Shown: in pieces, positions 10,223 to 19,154 of the stretch | Layout of the letters: each line of letters opens with the position of its first letter | How positions within the stretch are numbered: position 1 is the first letter of the stretch | NCBI RefSeq assembly: GCF_003611275.1 | Contig: NZ_CP020694.1 | Span: 1,984,001-2,048,000 of the forward strand | Reading direction: 5' to 3' | Length of the DNA: 64,000 nt | From: Sulfitobacter sp. D7 | Lineage (GTDB): Bacteria > Pseudomonadota > Alphaproteobacteria > Rhodobacterales > Rhodobacteraceae | The notes under the pieces: model-generated | The model's input: only the letters and a program-made list of their open reading frames with translations | Told to the model about the DNA's origin: nothing | Database searches by the model: none | Made by a program: the position numbers and the translations under genes

Positions 10223-11067
10223 TGAGCACGCCCGACAACAACGATCAGGTCGAATTCTGGAGCGCGGCGGCGGGCCGAAAATGGGCCGCGCGGCAGGCGG
10301 AGCTGGATATCCTCATGCAGCCGGTGCTTGACGGCGTGCTGGCCCGCGCCGAACTGACGCCGAAGCTGCGCGTGCTGGATATCGGCTGTGGGGCGGGTGC
10401 TGGCTGTCTTGCGGCGGCCAATGCGGTGGGCGATGAGGGCGCGGTGCTGGGCGTCGATGTCTCTGCCCCGCTTCTGGACCTCGCGCGGCAGCGTGCCGCC
10501 GCCCTGCCCCAAGTGGCCTTTCACCATGGCGACGCGACCGAGCTTGAACTTGAGCCCGCCTACGACCGGCTGATCTCGCGCTTTGGGGTGATGTTCTTTG
10601 CGGATCCGGTGCTAAGCTTTACGCGGATGGCCGCGCAACTCAGCCCCGGTGCAAAGCTTAGCTTTGCCGCTTGGGGGCAGATCCCCGAAAATCCTTTCTT
10701 TACCCTGCCCGCCCGCGCGGCCCGTGCCACCATCGGTGCCATGCCCAAAAGCGACCCCGACGCGCCCGGCCCTTTTGCCTTTCGTGACCCCGAACGTGTT
10801 GTCTCGATCCTCGCGGCAGCGGGCTTTGCCGATATCGCATGCAAGGTGACCCAACTTGACCTCACCCCCGCAGGCACGGTCGATGACCTTGCCCAGCAGA
10901 TGTGTGACATTGGCCCGGCCAGCGGCGCGATCACCCATTTTGACGCCAACCCCGACCAAGTCGCCGAGTTGCGGCAGACCATTGCCGATGCCCTGCGGCC
11001 CTACGCGCAAAACGGCCCCCTGCGCCTGCCCGCCGAAATCAATTTCGTCACCGCGACGAAACCCTGA
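10222..11067 (+). CDS. Class I SAM-dependent methyltransferase
   Basis: A 281-aa Rossmann-fold methyltransferase of the UbiE/Methyltransf_25-like group. Motif I is VLDIGCGAGAGCLA at about residues 52-65, followed by an acidic ribose contact (GVDVSAPLLDLA) and motif II near HHGDATELEL. The ATG at 10222 shares its first base with the TGA of the upstream RACo gene (TGATG), indicating translational coupling. The substrate is unknown. The pairing suggests a link to methyl-group metabolism but does not prove one. An upstream GTG at 10219 is a poorer start. Confidence 0.8.
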   Translation: MSTPDNNDQVEFWSAAAGRKWAARQAELDILMQPVLDGVLARAELTPKLRVLDIGCGAGAGCLAAANAVGDEGAVLGVDVSAPLLDLARQRAAALPQVAFHHGDATELELEPAYDRLISRFGVMFFADPVLSFTRMAAQLSPGAKLSFAAWGQIPENPFFTLPARAARATIGAMPKSDPDAPGPFAFRDPERVVSILAAAGFADIACKVTQLDLTPAGTVDDLAQQMCDIGPASGAITHFDANPDQVAELRQTIADALRPYAQNGPLRLPAEINFVTATKP

Positions 11068-11108
11068 CTTGACCTTCCCCGGCGCGCCGATTATCCCAAC
11101 CTCAGCGC

Positions 11109-11182
11109 GCGGGTATGGTGAAAAGGTATCACGGCAGCTTCCCAAGCTTTAGTTACGAGTTCGATTCTCGTTACCCGCTCCA
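11109..11182 (+). tRNA. tRNA-Gly (anticodon CCC)
   Basis: A 74-nt cloverleaf with encoded CCA. The acceptor stem is GCGGGTA/TACCCGC (7 pairs), the D stem GTGA/TCAC, the T stem ACGAG/CTCGT with loop TTCGATT, and the anticodon loop TTCCCAA (11139-11145). Discriminator U, the identity bases and the anticodon all fit glycine. The anticodon stem is weak: positions 27-43 form G-U and 28-42 is a C-U mismatch. A functional gene is likely but not certain. Confidence 0.8.
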
Positions 11183-11378
11183 CGCTAGTCTCCCCTCCTA
11201 AGCCGACCATGGATGATCGCGGCCAAGGCGCGCGAACTTACCTAGGGTCACCCACGAAAAGCCCATTCTGGTCCGAATTTCGCCATGATTGCCCGCAAAA
11301 GTAGCAATCAGCAGGGAAGTAACTTACGCGCAAATGGCCCAACGAAGTCAGATGCGCTGGCAGGCAAAGGAAAAAAGC

Positions 11379-13430
11379 GTGGCAAACGCGTTCAGGGACT
11401 ACGCAACATCCAAGGCGTATATCATCGTCAATTTCATCGTGCTGTGCTGCGTCGCTGGCATCAGCTATTCGATCGTCAAATTGGATTACGAACAACATAT
11501 CGCCAGCATCCGTCAGGATGCGCGGCAGACGCTGCATGAAGTCAGCAATCAGGTGCAGCACCAGTTCCAAGAAACCATTCTGGTGACAAAGAACATCGAG
11601 AATATTCTGCTGTCCGGCGAAGCCTTCAAAGACAAGAAAATCGAACTTCTGGTCAAAGAGCTGCGGGATCGGAACCCCGGCATTCAGGCCTTCGCCCTCG
11701 CCCCTGATCTCAAGATCACCCATAGCTATCCCAAAACCCCGAACGCCGGGGTTATCGGACTGGAATATAAGAACATTCCGACGCAGCTTTCAGGTGTGGC
11801 AAACGCCTACCGCCGCCAGAGCCCAACCATCGAAGGGCCGCTGAACCTCGTTCAAGGCGGCAAGGGCTATATCATGCACTACCCGGTGTTCGAGCGCCCC
11901 ATCGGCCTTGGCGCGCCGCGCTTTTGGGGGGTGATGTCCATCGTGTTCCAGCCTGACCGGCTGTTTGAACTGCATCAAAACCCGCATCAAGCCGCTGACT
12001 ATATCTATAGCCTGCGCGCCTTCCCGACAGGTGTCATGCCGGACGATATTGCGCCCGCGACCATCGACCCCGCAGCGCCCGTCCGCACCCGGTTCGAGCT
12101 TTTGGGCAAGACATGGGAGGCCACGGCAAGCCTTGCCAACGGCCTGCCTCCTTATGCTCCGCAAAGCCCCTACCTCGTGGCTTTCGCTCTGATCGCGACC
12201 ATCGCACTGATGGCGGGGCTCTGGGCCTTCCGCCGGGTCACGCTGAAAAAGCAAGAGGCCCATGCGCTTTTGGCCGAGGGCATCGGTTCCATCCAAGAGG
12301 GTTTCATCGCCTTTGACGAGAAAGAACGCCTGGTCACCGTCAACAGCAAGTTTCTTGAGTATCACCCTGAAATCGCTGACCTTCTGATCCCCGGAAAAAC
12401 CATCGAGGAGCTTTTGCGCAATTGGGTCGCGCGGCATCAGCACCCCGAAAATGTCGAAGACCGTGAGGCATGGATTGCCAAGCGCCTTGGGCGGTTCCGC
12501 AATCCCACCGGCGCCTTTATTCTTGAGGTGTCCGACAACTTCTGGCTCAAAGTCACGGAATCGCGCACGCCGCATGGCTATACCGTGGGCATCTGGACCG
12601 ATGTGACGGCTGAGAAACGCGCGTTGGACGCGGCCAAGGCGGCAGATCGCGAGAAAACCGAATTCCTCAACAACGTCAGCCATGAGCTGCGCACCCCGCT
12701 TACCGTGATCTCGGGCCGGGCGACCTTCTTGCAACATGCCGAGAAACTGCCTCAGGCCCGGCGCTTGCAGACCGCTTTGAACAACAGCGCGAACGCCACG
12801 CCCGATATCCGCCACAGCGTGGACGAATTCCAGAACTTCGTCTCGGACCAAGCGGGCGGTATCGCGGGATCGTCCAAACATATGCTGCGTCTCGTCGAAG
12901 ACCTGCTGGATTGGACCAAAGTCGCGCGCGGCAAGATGGAGCTTGATCTGCAAGAAATCGAAACCAGCGAGATCGCCCGCTCGGTCGCCGATGACCTGCG
13001 CCCGGATGCCGAGGCCAAGGGGCTGACGCTTACCTATGAGGATAACGGCACAGCCAGTGCCAACGCCGATCCGGTCCGCCTGCGGCAGATCCTCTACAAT
13101 CTCATCTCAAACGCGATCAAATTCACCCGCACCGGCAACATCCACCTCAAGATGCATCAGACCGCAGAGGAGATCACCTTTGCCGTGACAGACACGGGCT
13201 GCGGCATTTCCGAGGACAATCTCGCACGCGTTTTCCTGCGGTTTCAGCAGGTTGACGGCTCCATGTCACGCGAGAACGGCGGCTTGGGTCTGGGGCTGGC
13301 GATTGCCGAGCAACTGGCCACTCTGCATGGCGGCAGCCTGTCATTGGAAAGCAAGATCGACGTGGGCAGCACCTTCCGGCTGACCCTGCCCCGGCCCGTG
13401 GCCGACAGCGAGATGCGCCGCTCAGCCTGA
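11379..13430 (+). CDS. Sensor histidine kinase with periplasmic CHASE domain
   Basis: A membrane histidine kinase. It starts with a transmembrane helix (IIVNFIVLCCVAGISYSIV), then a CHASE-type extracellular sensor (about residues 45-260, including IQAFALAPDLKITHSYP), a second helix (YLVAFALIATIALMAGLWAF), a PAS-like segment, a DHp domain with the phospho-His in NNVSHELRTPLTVISG, and an HATPase domain (LISNAIKFT; GGLGLGLAIAEQLATLHGG). There is no receiver and no neighbouring regulator, so it is an orphan. I chose the GTG at 11379 because AAAGGA lies 7 nt upstream. In-frame ATGs at 11334 and 11352 and a TTG at 11289 are alternatives. Bases 11183-11378 hold no recognisable feature. Confidence 0.85.
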   Translation: MANAFRDYATSKAYIIVNFIVLCCVAGISYSIVKLDYEQHIASIRQDARQTLHEVSNQVQHQFQETILVTKNIENILLSGEAFKDKKIELLVKELRDRNPGIQAFALAPDLKITHSYPKTPNAGVIGLEYKNIPTQLSGVANAYRRQSPTIEGPLNLVQGGKGYIMHYPVFERPIGLGAPRFWGVMSIVFQPDRLFELHQNPHQAADYIYSLRAFPTGVMPDDIAPATIDPAAPVRTRFELLGKTWEATASLANGLPPYAPQSPYLVAFALIATIALMAGLWAFRRVTLKKQEAHALLAEGIGSIQEGFIAFDEKERLVTVNSKFLEYHPEIADLLIPGKTIEELLRNWVARHQHPENVEDREAWIAKRLGRFRNPTGAFILEVSDNFWLKVTESRTPHGYTVGIWTDVTAEKRALDAAKAADREKTEFLNNVSHELRTPLTVISGRATFLQHAEKLPQARRLQTALNNSANATPDIRHSVDEFQNFVSDQAGGIAGSSKHMLRLVEDLLDWTKVARGKMELDLQEIETSEIARSVADDLRPDAEAKGLTLTYEDNGTASANADPVRLRQILYNLISNAIKFTRTGNIHLKMHQTAEEITFAVTDTGCGISEDNLARVFLRFQQVDGSMSRENGGLGLGLAIAEQLATLHGGSLSLESKIDVGSTFRLTLPRPVADSEMRRSA

Positions 13431-13444
13431 CGCCAAACGCGGTT

Positions 13445-13476
13445 AAAAACGCCCCGGCCCAGATCAGACCGGGGCG
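13445..13476 (-). terminator. Terminator of the acyl-CoA ligase gene
   Basis: On the minus strand a CGCCCCGG/CCGGGGCG stem (13450-13476) with an 11-nt loop is followed by TTTTT (13445-13449), just past the ligase stop. The plus-strand kinase gene ends on the other side. Confidence 0.75.
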
Positions 13477-13483
13477 GCCTACC

Positions 13484-15112
13484 TCAGCTTTCGCCCTGCA
13501 TCAACACATCACCGAAACGGTCCCGTAGATCGCGTTTAAGCACTTTGCCGGTCGCATTGCGCGGCAGGGCCTCAGCAAAGACCACGCGATCCGGCACCTG
13601 CCATTTGGCGATCTGGTCTTCAAAGACCTTGAGGATATCCGCTTCTGACGGATCGGCCCCTTCGGCCTTTACCGCGATTAGAACCGGGCGCTCATCCCAT
13701 TTGGGATGGGTCGCACCAATCACGGCGGCATCGGCCAGATCGGGATGGGCGATGGCGATATTCTCTAGCTCGACCGAGCTGATCCATTCGCCGCCCGACT
13801 TGATGATGTCCTTGGCCCGGTCTCGGATGGTGATATATCCGTCCTTGTCCATCGTCGCGATATCGCCGGTGTCGAACCAGCCATCGCGCAGGGTGCTGTC
13901 GCGGTCGGATTGATAATAGGCGTCCAAAATCCAATGCCCGCGCGTGACCAGCGCACCTTGGGTTTCGCCGTCATGGGGCAGCGGCTTGCCTTCGTCGTCC
14001 CAAATCTCAAGCTCAACACCAAAGACCGGGCGGCCTTGGTTCTCGCGCAGTTTATGCTGTGCGTCTTCGGGCAATTCACCATGTTTTGCCAAGGGTTTGT
14101 TGACGCTGCCCACCGGCGACATCTCGGTCATGCCCCAAGCGTGGATCGTTTCAACGCCATAGTTTTCGCGGAAGGTCTTGATCATCGACGGTGGACAGGC
14201 CGAGCCTCCGACCACCGTGCGCTCAAGGCTCGTGAGCTCGCTGCCCGACTTCTTGGCCGCCGCCAACAGCCCCTGCCAGATCGTCGGCACGCCAAGCGCC
14301 AAGGAAACACGGTAGGTGTCGATCAGGCCAACCAGCGACGCCCCATCAAGGTTCGGCCCCGGCAGTACCATCCGCGCGCCGGTCATGGCGCTGGCATAGG
14401 GGCAGCCCCAAGCGTTGACGTGGAACATGGGCACCACCGCCATGACGATATCCCGCGCAGAGATGGCAATGCTGTCGGCCATGTTGATGCCGAAGGAATG
14501 CAGCACGGTCGAGCGGTGAGAATAGAGCACGCCCTTGGGGTTGCCCGTGGTGCCGGAGGTGTAGCACAGGCTCGACGCGGTGTTCTCATCCAGATTGGGC
14601 CAGTCGAAACCGGCATTTCCTGAGGCCACCAACTCGTCGTAGAAGATCAGCCCCGGCAGCGCCTCGGCGGCCTCGGCATCAGGGCCGGACATCAACACGA
14701 GATACTTGAGATGCTCCAGCTTGTCGCGGATCGCGGCGACCAGCGGCACGAAGGTCTTGTCGATGAACAGCACCTCATCCGCCGCGTGATTGAGGATGTA
14801 GATGAGTTGATCGGCGAAAAGACGGGGGTTGATCGTATGGCAGACAAAGCCCGCGCCGGAGGTGCCAAAGTAGATCTCCAAATGCCGGCGGTTGTTCCAC
14901 GCGATGGTCCCGCAGCGCGCCTGCGGTGACAGCCCCAAATCGGTCAGGGCCGAGCCCAAGCGCCGCGCGTTCTCGGCCACCTTGCCCCAGTTGGTTTCAT
15001 CAACCCCGCCCGTGGTCGAAACCGAGATGATCTCCCCCTCGGGGTGGTAGCGTTCGGCATGGGCAATCAAGCTTGAGATCAGCAGCGGCTGCGACATCAT
15101 TTGGCCAAGCAT
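13484..15112 (-). CDS. Acyl-CoA ligase of the DmdB / fatty-acyl-CoA synthetase type
   Basis: An ANL-superfamily ligase (about 542 aa) that adenylates a carboxylate and transfers it to CoA. It has the P-loop YTSGTTGNPKG (about residue 180), the A5-type motif HAWGMTEMSP, the hinge motif ITIRDRAKDIIKSGG, and the C-terminal catalytic lysine in RNATGKVLKRDL. The N-terminus MLGQMMSQPLLISSL and the overall sequence recall the roseobacter 3-methylmercaptopropionate-CoA ligase DmdB of DMSP demethylation. Roseobacters have several paralogues, so the substrate is not settled. Start 15112 is chosen for a GGAGGA site 8 nt upstream. An in-frame ATG at 15151 lacks one. Confidence 0.88.
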   Translation of the reverse strand: MLGQMMSQPLLISSLIAHAERYHPEGEIISVSTTGGVDETNWGKVAENARRLGSALTDLGLSPQARCGTIAWNNRRHLEIYFGTSGAGFVCHTINPRLFADQLIYILNHAADEVLFIDKTFVPLVAAIRDKLEHLKYLVLMSGPDAEAAEALPGLIFYDELVASGNAGFDWPNLDENTASSLCYTSGTTGNPKGVLYSHRSTVLHSFGINMADSIAISARDIVMAVVPMFHVNAWGCPYASAMTGARMVLPGPNLDGASLVGLIDTYRVSLALGVPTIWQGLLAAAKKSGSELTSLERTVVGGSACPPSMIKTFRENYGVETIHAWGMTEMSPVGSVNKPLAKHGELPEDAQHKLRENQGRPVFGVELEIWDDEGKPLPHDGETQGALVTRGHWILDAYYQSDRDSTLRDGWFDTGDIATMDKDGYITIRDRAKDIIKSGGEWISSVELENIAIAHPDLADAAVIGATHPKWDERPVLIAVKAEGADPSEADILKVFEDQIAKWQVPDRVVFAEALPRNATGKVLKRDLRDRFGDVLMQGES

Positions 15113-15219
15113 AATGGGGATCCTCCAATCATTTGCTTTGAGACTGTCCAAAGGTCAGGGCAGTTGCAAGCCTTCCCCTCCGGCAAGTCGAAATCGGCAA
15201 CGATAGGCAGCAGAATGGC

Positions 15220-15251
15220 CCGCGCAGGCGGGGTTTGCCTGCGCGGTTTTT
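15220..15251 (+). terminator. Strong hairpin with U-tract reading on the plus strand
   Basis: A perfect 10-bp stem CCGCGCAGGC/GCCTGCGCGG with a 7-nt loop is followed by TTTTT on the plus strand. Both flanking genes (pgi and the ligase) are on the minus strand. As a pgi terminator it lacks a U-tract, so its orientation is unexplained. Confidence 0.6.
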
Positions 15252-15273
15252 CAATCAACTTTGGAAGCAGTTC

Positions 15274-16866
15274 CTAGCCGCGATACTGGTGGATATAGCC
15301 GATCAACCCGGCGGTAGAGCCATCCTTGCCCTCGGCAGAAACCTCTCCTTCGACCAGCGGCTGGAGCGACTTGGCCAATTCCTTGCCCAGTTCCACGCCC
15401 CATTGGTCGAAAGAGTTGATGCCAAGGATCACCCCTTCGACAAAGACGCGGTGCTCATAAAGCGCGATGATCTGGCCCAGCGTTAAAGGATCGAGCGTTT
15501 CATAGGCCAGCGTGGTCGAGGGCCGATTGCCGGGGAAAACACGGTGGCGGGCTTGGCGCTCAAGCTCATCGCCCGAAAGCCCCGCGTCGCGCATGATGGC
15601 CTGCGCTTCTTCCAAAGACCGCCCGCGCATCAGCGCTTCGGATTGGGCGAGGCAATTGGCGATCAACAGGTCATGGTGATGCTGCAAGTCAGGCTCATGC
15701 CCCTTGGCCGCGACCAGAAACTCGCAAGGAATCACACGGGTGCCTTGGTGGATCAACTGATAGAAAGCATGCTGCCCATTGGTACCTGCCGCCCCCCAGA
15801 CCACCGGGCCGGTGTGGCGCGGGCTGTCAGAGCCGTCCATCTGCACGCCCTTGCCGTTCGATTCCATCTCAAGCTGTTGCAGGTAGTCGGGCAGCATCTC
15901 AAGGCGTTGATCATAGGGCAGCACCGCACGGGTGGCATGGCCGCAGATTTGGTTGTGCCAGATGCCCACCAGCGCCAGAAGGATCGGCATATTCTCAGCC
16001 GGTTCGGCACCGCAGAAATGGCGGTCCATCTCCTGCGCGCCGCGCAGAAAGCTGTCAAAGGCCTTGGGGCCAATGGTGATCATCAGCGAAAGGCCAATGG
16101 GCCCCCAGACGGAATAGCGCCCGCCGACCCAATCCTCAAAGCCGAAGACCTGCGCGGGGTCGACCCCAAACTCGGCGGTCTTTTCATCAGCGGTGCTGAG
16201 GGCTGCGAATTGCGCAGCCGGGTCACCGCCATGGTCCTGCATCCACGCCCGCGCGGTGCGCGCGTTGGTCATGGTCTCAATGGTGGTAAAGGTCTTGGAA
16301 GCGACGATCACCAAGGTCGTCTTGGCATCCAGCCCCCGCAGCGTATCGGCGATATGCGCGCCATCGACGTTGGAGACGAAATGGCAGCGCGGCCCATCGT
16401 GATAGGGCGTCAGTGCGCGGGTTGCCATGGCGGGGCCAAGGTCCGAGCCGCCGATGCCGATATTGACCACATCCGTGATGTCGCCGCCGCGCACCTGATC
16501 GGCAAAGCTGCGCATCCGCGCCAGCGTGTCGCGGACCTGCGGCATGACATCTTCGCCCGCCACCTCGACCGGCCCGCCATCAAGGTTGCGCAGAGCCGTG
16601 TGCAATACTGCGCGGCCTTCGGTTTCATTGATCGGCGCGCCCGCGAACATCGCATCGCGACGCTCAGTGACCTTGGCGTTTTCTACCAGCTGCAACAGCG
16701 CCGCGCGGGCACCAGCGTCAATATTGGTCTTTGCGTAGTCAAACAGCATGTGCTGCGTGCGGAGCGAGAAATCCTCGGCGCGGTTCGGGTCATCGAACAG
16801 CGCGGTTATCTTGCGGTCCGCCACGGCGTTTTGCCGCTCTTGAAGGTCTTGCCAAATGCTCATCAT
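15274..16866 (-). CDS. pgi: Glucose-6-phosphate isomerase
   Basis: Pgi interconverts glucose-6-phosphate and fructose-6-phosphate in the cytoplasm. The 530-aa protein shows family signatures: [15 protein letters not shown] near residues 130-145, [30 protein letters not shown], and [16 protein letters not shown] further on. The start ATG at 16866 sits inside the end of pgl (TGATG arrangement), making it the last gene of a coupled zwf-pgl-pgi operon. The stop is followed by a hairpin without a U-tract in this direction. Confidence 0.97.
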   Translation of the reverse strand: MMSIWQDLQERQNAVADRKITALFDDPNRAEDFSLRTQHMLFDYAKTNIDAGARAALLQLVENAKVTERRDAMFAGAPINETEGRAVLHTALRNLDGGPVEVAGEDVMPQVRDTLARMRSFADQVRGGDITDVVNIGIGGSDLGPAMATRALTPYHDGPRCHFVSNVDGAHIADTLRGLDAKTTLVIVASKTFTTIETMTNARTARAWMQDHGGDPAAQFAALSTADEKTAEFGVDPAQVFGFEDWVGGRYSVWGPIGLSLMITIGPKAFDSFLRGAQEMDRHFCGAEPAENMPILLALVGIWHNQICGHATRAVLPYDQRLEMLPDYLQQLEMESNGKGVQMDGSDSPRHTGPVVWGAAGTNGQHAFYQLIHQGTRVIPCEFLVAAKGHEPDLQHHHDLLIANCLAQSEALMRGRSLEEAQAIMRDAGLSGDELERQARHRVFPGNRPSTTLAYETLDPLTLGQIIALYEHRVFVEGVILGINSFDQWGVELGKELAKSLQPLVEGEVSAEGKDGSTAGLIGYIHQYRG

Positions 16867-17534
16867 GCCGCCCAGTAAACTTCAGTTTCATCCAGCACCG
16901 CTGCGATCGGCGCCTCATCGGGGGAAAGCCCCTGCGCGCGCTCAAGGGCGGCGCGTTTCTCTTCCCCGAAAATCACGAGATGTTTGTTCAGCGCCCCATC
17001 CAAGACATGCGCAGGAAGCGTGACCCGCGCGGTGGGCTGCCCCTCGGGGTAGACCGGGCACAGCAGTGGCGCATCAGCCGCCAAGGCGTCAGGCAGACCG
17101 GGGTCGCCGGGGAAAAGCGATGCAGTATGCATGTCATCGCCCATGCCAAGCAGCAGCACAGAGATCGGCATATGGCTGGCCAGACTGGGGGCCACGGCCT
17201 CTGCCCCTTCGCCCGGCGACAGACCAGCACGGAAAAAGGGGATGAACCGCGCCGCGGCAGCGCGGTCGTTCAACAAATGCTCGCGCACCAAACGCGCGTT
17301 CGACAGCGGATCATGCTCATCGACCCAGCGTTCATCGGTCAGCATCACATCCACGCGCTCCCAATCCAGATCGGTGGCACTGAGCATTTCAAAGATCGGC
17401 CCGGGGGTAGAGCCGCCCGGCACCGCGAAAGACACGCGGTCATTGCCCGAAAGCGCCGATTTCAGCTTGCCCGCCAGTTTGTTGGCGACATTCATCACCA
17501 GCATTTCGCGGTCCGCATATTCGATGATGTTCAT
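16863..17534 (-). CDS. pgl: 6-phosphogluconolactonase
   Basis: Pgl hydrolyses 6-phosphogluconolactone made by Zwf. The ~223-aa protein of the DevB/SOL family has [16 protein letters not shown] (about residue 40), MLTDERWV and [18 protein letters not shown]. The ATG at 17534 overlaps the zwf stop by four bases (ATGA) and has AAAGG 7 nt upstream. An in-frame ATG at 17552 lies inside zwf and is less likely. Its 3' end overlaps the pgi start. Confidence 0.93.
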   Translation of the reverse strand: MNIIEYADREMLVMNVANKLAGKLKSALSGNDRVSFAVPGGSTPGPIFEMLSATDLDWERVDVMLTDERWVDEHDPLSNARLVREHLLNDRAAAARFIPFFRAGLSPGEGAEAVAPSLASHMPISVLLLGMGDDMHTASLFPGDPGLPDALAADAPLLCPVYPEGQPTARVTLPAHVLDGALNKHLVIFGEEKRAALERAQGLSPDEAPIAAVLDETEVYWAA

Positions 17535-18994
17535 GGGGATACCTTTCGCCATTCACGGCCATCGCGCCGCATCATTTCTGTCGCATCCGTCGGCCCGGCA
17601 GAGCCGCTGTCGTAGGGTTTGGGCACGTCGTGACGCGCCTCCCAGCCTTGGATGATCGGATCGGTCCAGGCCCAGGCGGCCTCGACCTCGTCGTCGCGCA
17701 TGAACAATGTCTGGTTGCCCCGGATCACGTCCATGATAAGCCGCTCATAGGCATCGACCTGATCGCCCCCATCGGGGCCGAGCGCCTCGGCGAATGTCAT
17801 GTCGAGCGGCACATCAACCAGACGCATGCCCCCCGGGCCCGGTTCCTTGATCGTCACGCCAAGGGTGATGCCTTCGTTCGGTTGCAGGCGGATCGACAGC
17901 ACATTGCGGTGGCGGCCTGCGTCTTCGGCAAAGATCGAATGGGGCGTGTCCTTGAAAACCACAGTGATTTCGCTGGATCGCGCCACCATGCGTTTGCCGG
18001 TGCGCAGATAAAACGGCGTGCCATGCCAGCGCCAATTGCTGATATGGGCCTTGAGCGCCACAAAACTCTCGGTCCGCGAGCGCGGGTTGTCGACGGCGTC
18101 GCGGTAGCTTGGCGCCTCTTCTTCATTGCCCTCTTCGGCCTCGTACTGACCGCGAACCAGATGATGCGGCAACACCGGGTCGATCGCGCGGATCACTTTC
18201 AGCTTTTCGTCGCGCACCGCATCCGGATCAAACCGCGCGGGCGGCTCCATCGCGATCAGGCACAAAAGCTGCATCAGGTGGTTCTGCACCATGTCCCGCA
18301 TGGCACCGGATTTGTCGTAGTATTCCCCACGCCCGCCGACGCCAACAGTCTCGGCCACGGTGATTTGGATGTGATCGACATATTGGCGGTTCCACAGAGG
18401 CTCGAACAGCATATTGCCGAAACGCACGGCCATGAGGTTTTGCACCGTCTCTTTGCCGAGATAGTGATCGATGCGGTAGATCTGCTGCTCTTTAAAATAG
18501 GTGGCCAATGTCGCGTTGAGCGCGCGCGCACTCTCCAGATCGCGGCCAAAGGGTTTTTCGACGACAATCCGACATTCCGCGCCCGCCATGCCCCATTGCT
18601 GCAAGCGTTCAGCCAAATCGCCAAAGAGCCCCGGCGCGACGGAGAAATAGTAGACCTCAATCCGGTCTTTCCCGGACATCAACTCCTGTAGCTCACGCCA
18701 GCCGGTCTCCCCCCGTGCGTCGATGGCGACGTAATCGAGCTTGGCCAGAAAGGCATCGAGGTTATCGCAGGCGTCTTTGCCCCCAAATTCGCTGATCGCC
18801 TCTGACACCATCTCGCGGTAGCCTTCGGCGTCCATTTCGGTGCGCGCGGCACCGATGATCCGCGCCTCTTCGGGCATTTGGCCCGCGCAATAACGGCGGT
18901 AGAGACCGGGCAAAATCTTGCGCCGGGCCAGATCTCCGGTGCCGCCAAAGATGACCAGATCGAAAGGGTCGACAGGGATAACACGCGAAACCAT
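17531..18994 (-). CDS. zwf: Glucose-6-phosphate 1-dehydrogenase
   Basis: Zwf oxidises glucose-6-phosphate with NAD(P)+ and opens the Entner-Doudoroff and pentose phosphate routes. The 487-aa protein has the nucleotide-binding FGGTGDLARRKILPGLY (about residues 15-31), the active-site RIDHYLGKETVQNLMAVRFGN and the structural-site EGITLGVTIKEPG. It is the first gene of zwf-pgl-pgi, whose products act in sequence on the same sugar phosphates. The 160 bp upstream are shared with the divergent radical SAM gene. No edd/eda genes are adjacent. Confidence 0.97.
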   Translation of the reverse strand: MVSRVIPVDPFDLVIFGGTGDLARRKILPGLYRRYCAGQMPEEARIIGAARTEMDAEGYREMVSEAISEFGGKDACDNLDAFLAKLDYVAIDARGETGWRELQELMSGKDRIEVYYFSVAPGLFGDLAERLQQWGMAGAECRIVVEKPFGRDLESARALNATLATYFKEQQIYRIDHYLGKETVQNLMAVRFGNMLFEPLWNRQYVDHIQITVAETVGVGGRGEYYDKSGAMRDMVQNHLMQLLCLIAMEPPARFDPDAVRDEKLKVIRAIDPVLPHHLVRGQYEAEEGNEEEAPSYRDAVDNPRSRTESFVALKAHISNWRWHGTPFYLRTGKRMVARSSEITVVFKDTPHSIFAEDAGRHRNVLSIRLQPNEGITLGVTIKEPGPGGMRLVDVPLDMTFAEALGPDGGDQVDAYERLIMDVIRGNQTLFMRDDEVEAAWAWTDPIIQGWEARHDVPKPYDSGSAGPTDATEMMRRDGREWRKVSP

Positions 18995-19154
18995 TGATCA
19001 ATCCTTGTCTGTGCGAGATAGCAGAGTTAGCGCAAACATACTTATTTTTACCCAGTTCACAAGACTGTGCGCCCCGCGGCTTGGACTTTTAGGCAGGGTC
19101 GCAATAGCTTACCACAACTGGATAGGAACACACGGGATCACGCAAGGACCAATC

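Noticed and set aside
15544..16878. A 444-codon open frame opposite pgi
   Set aside because: It is a shadow of a well-supported minus-strand gene with high third-position GC; its translation resembles no protein family.
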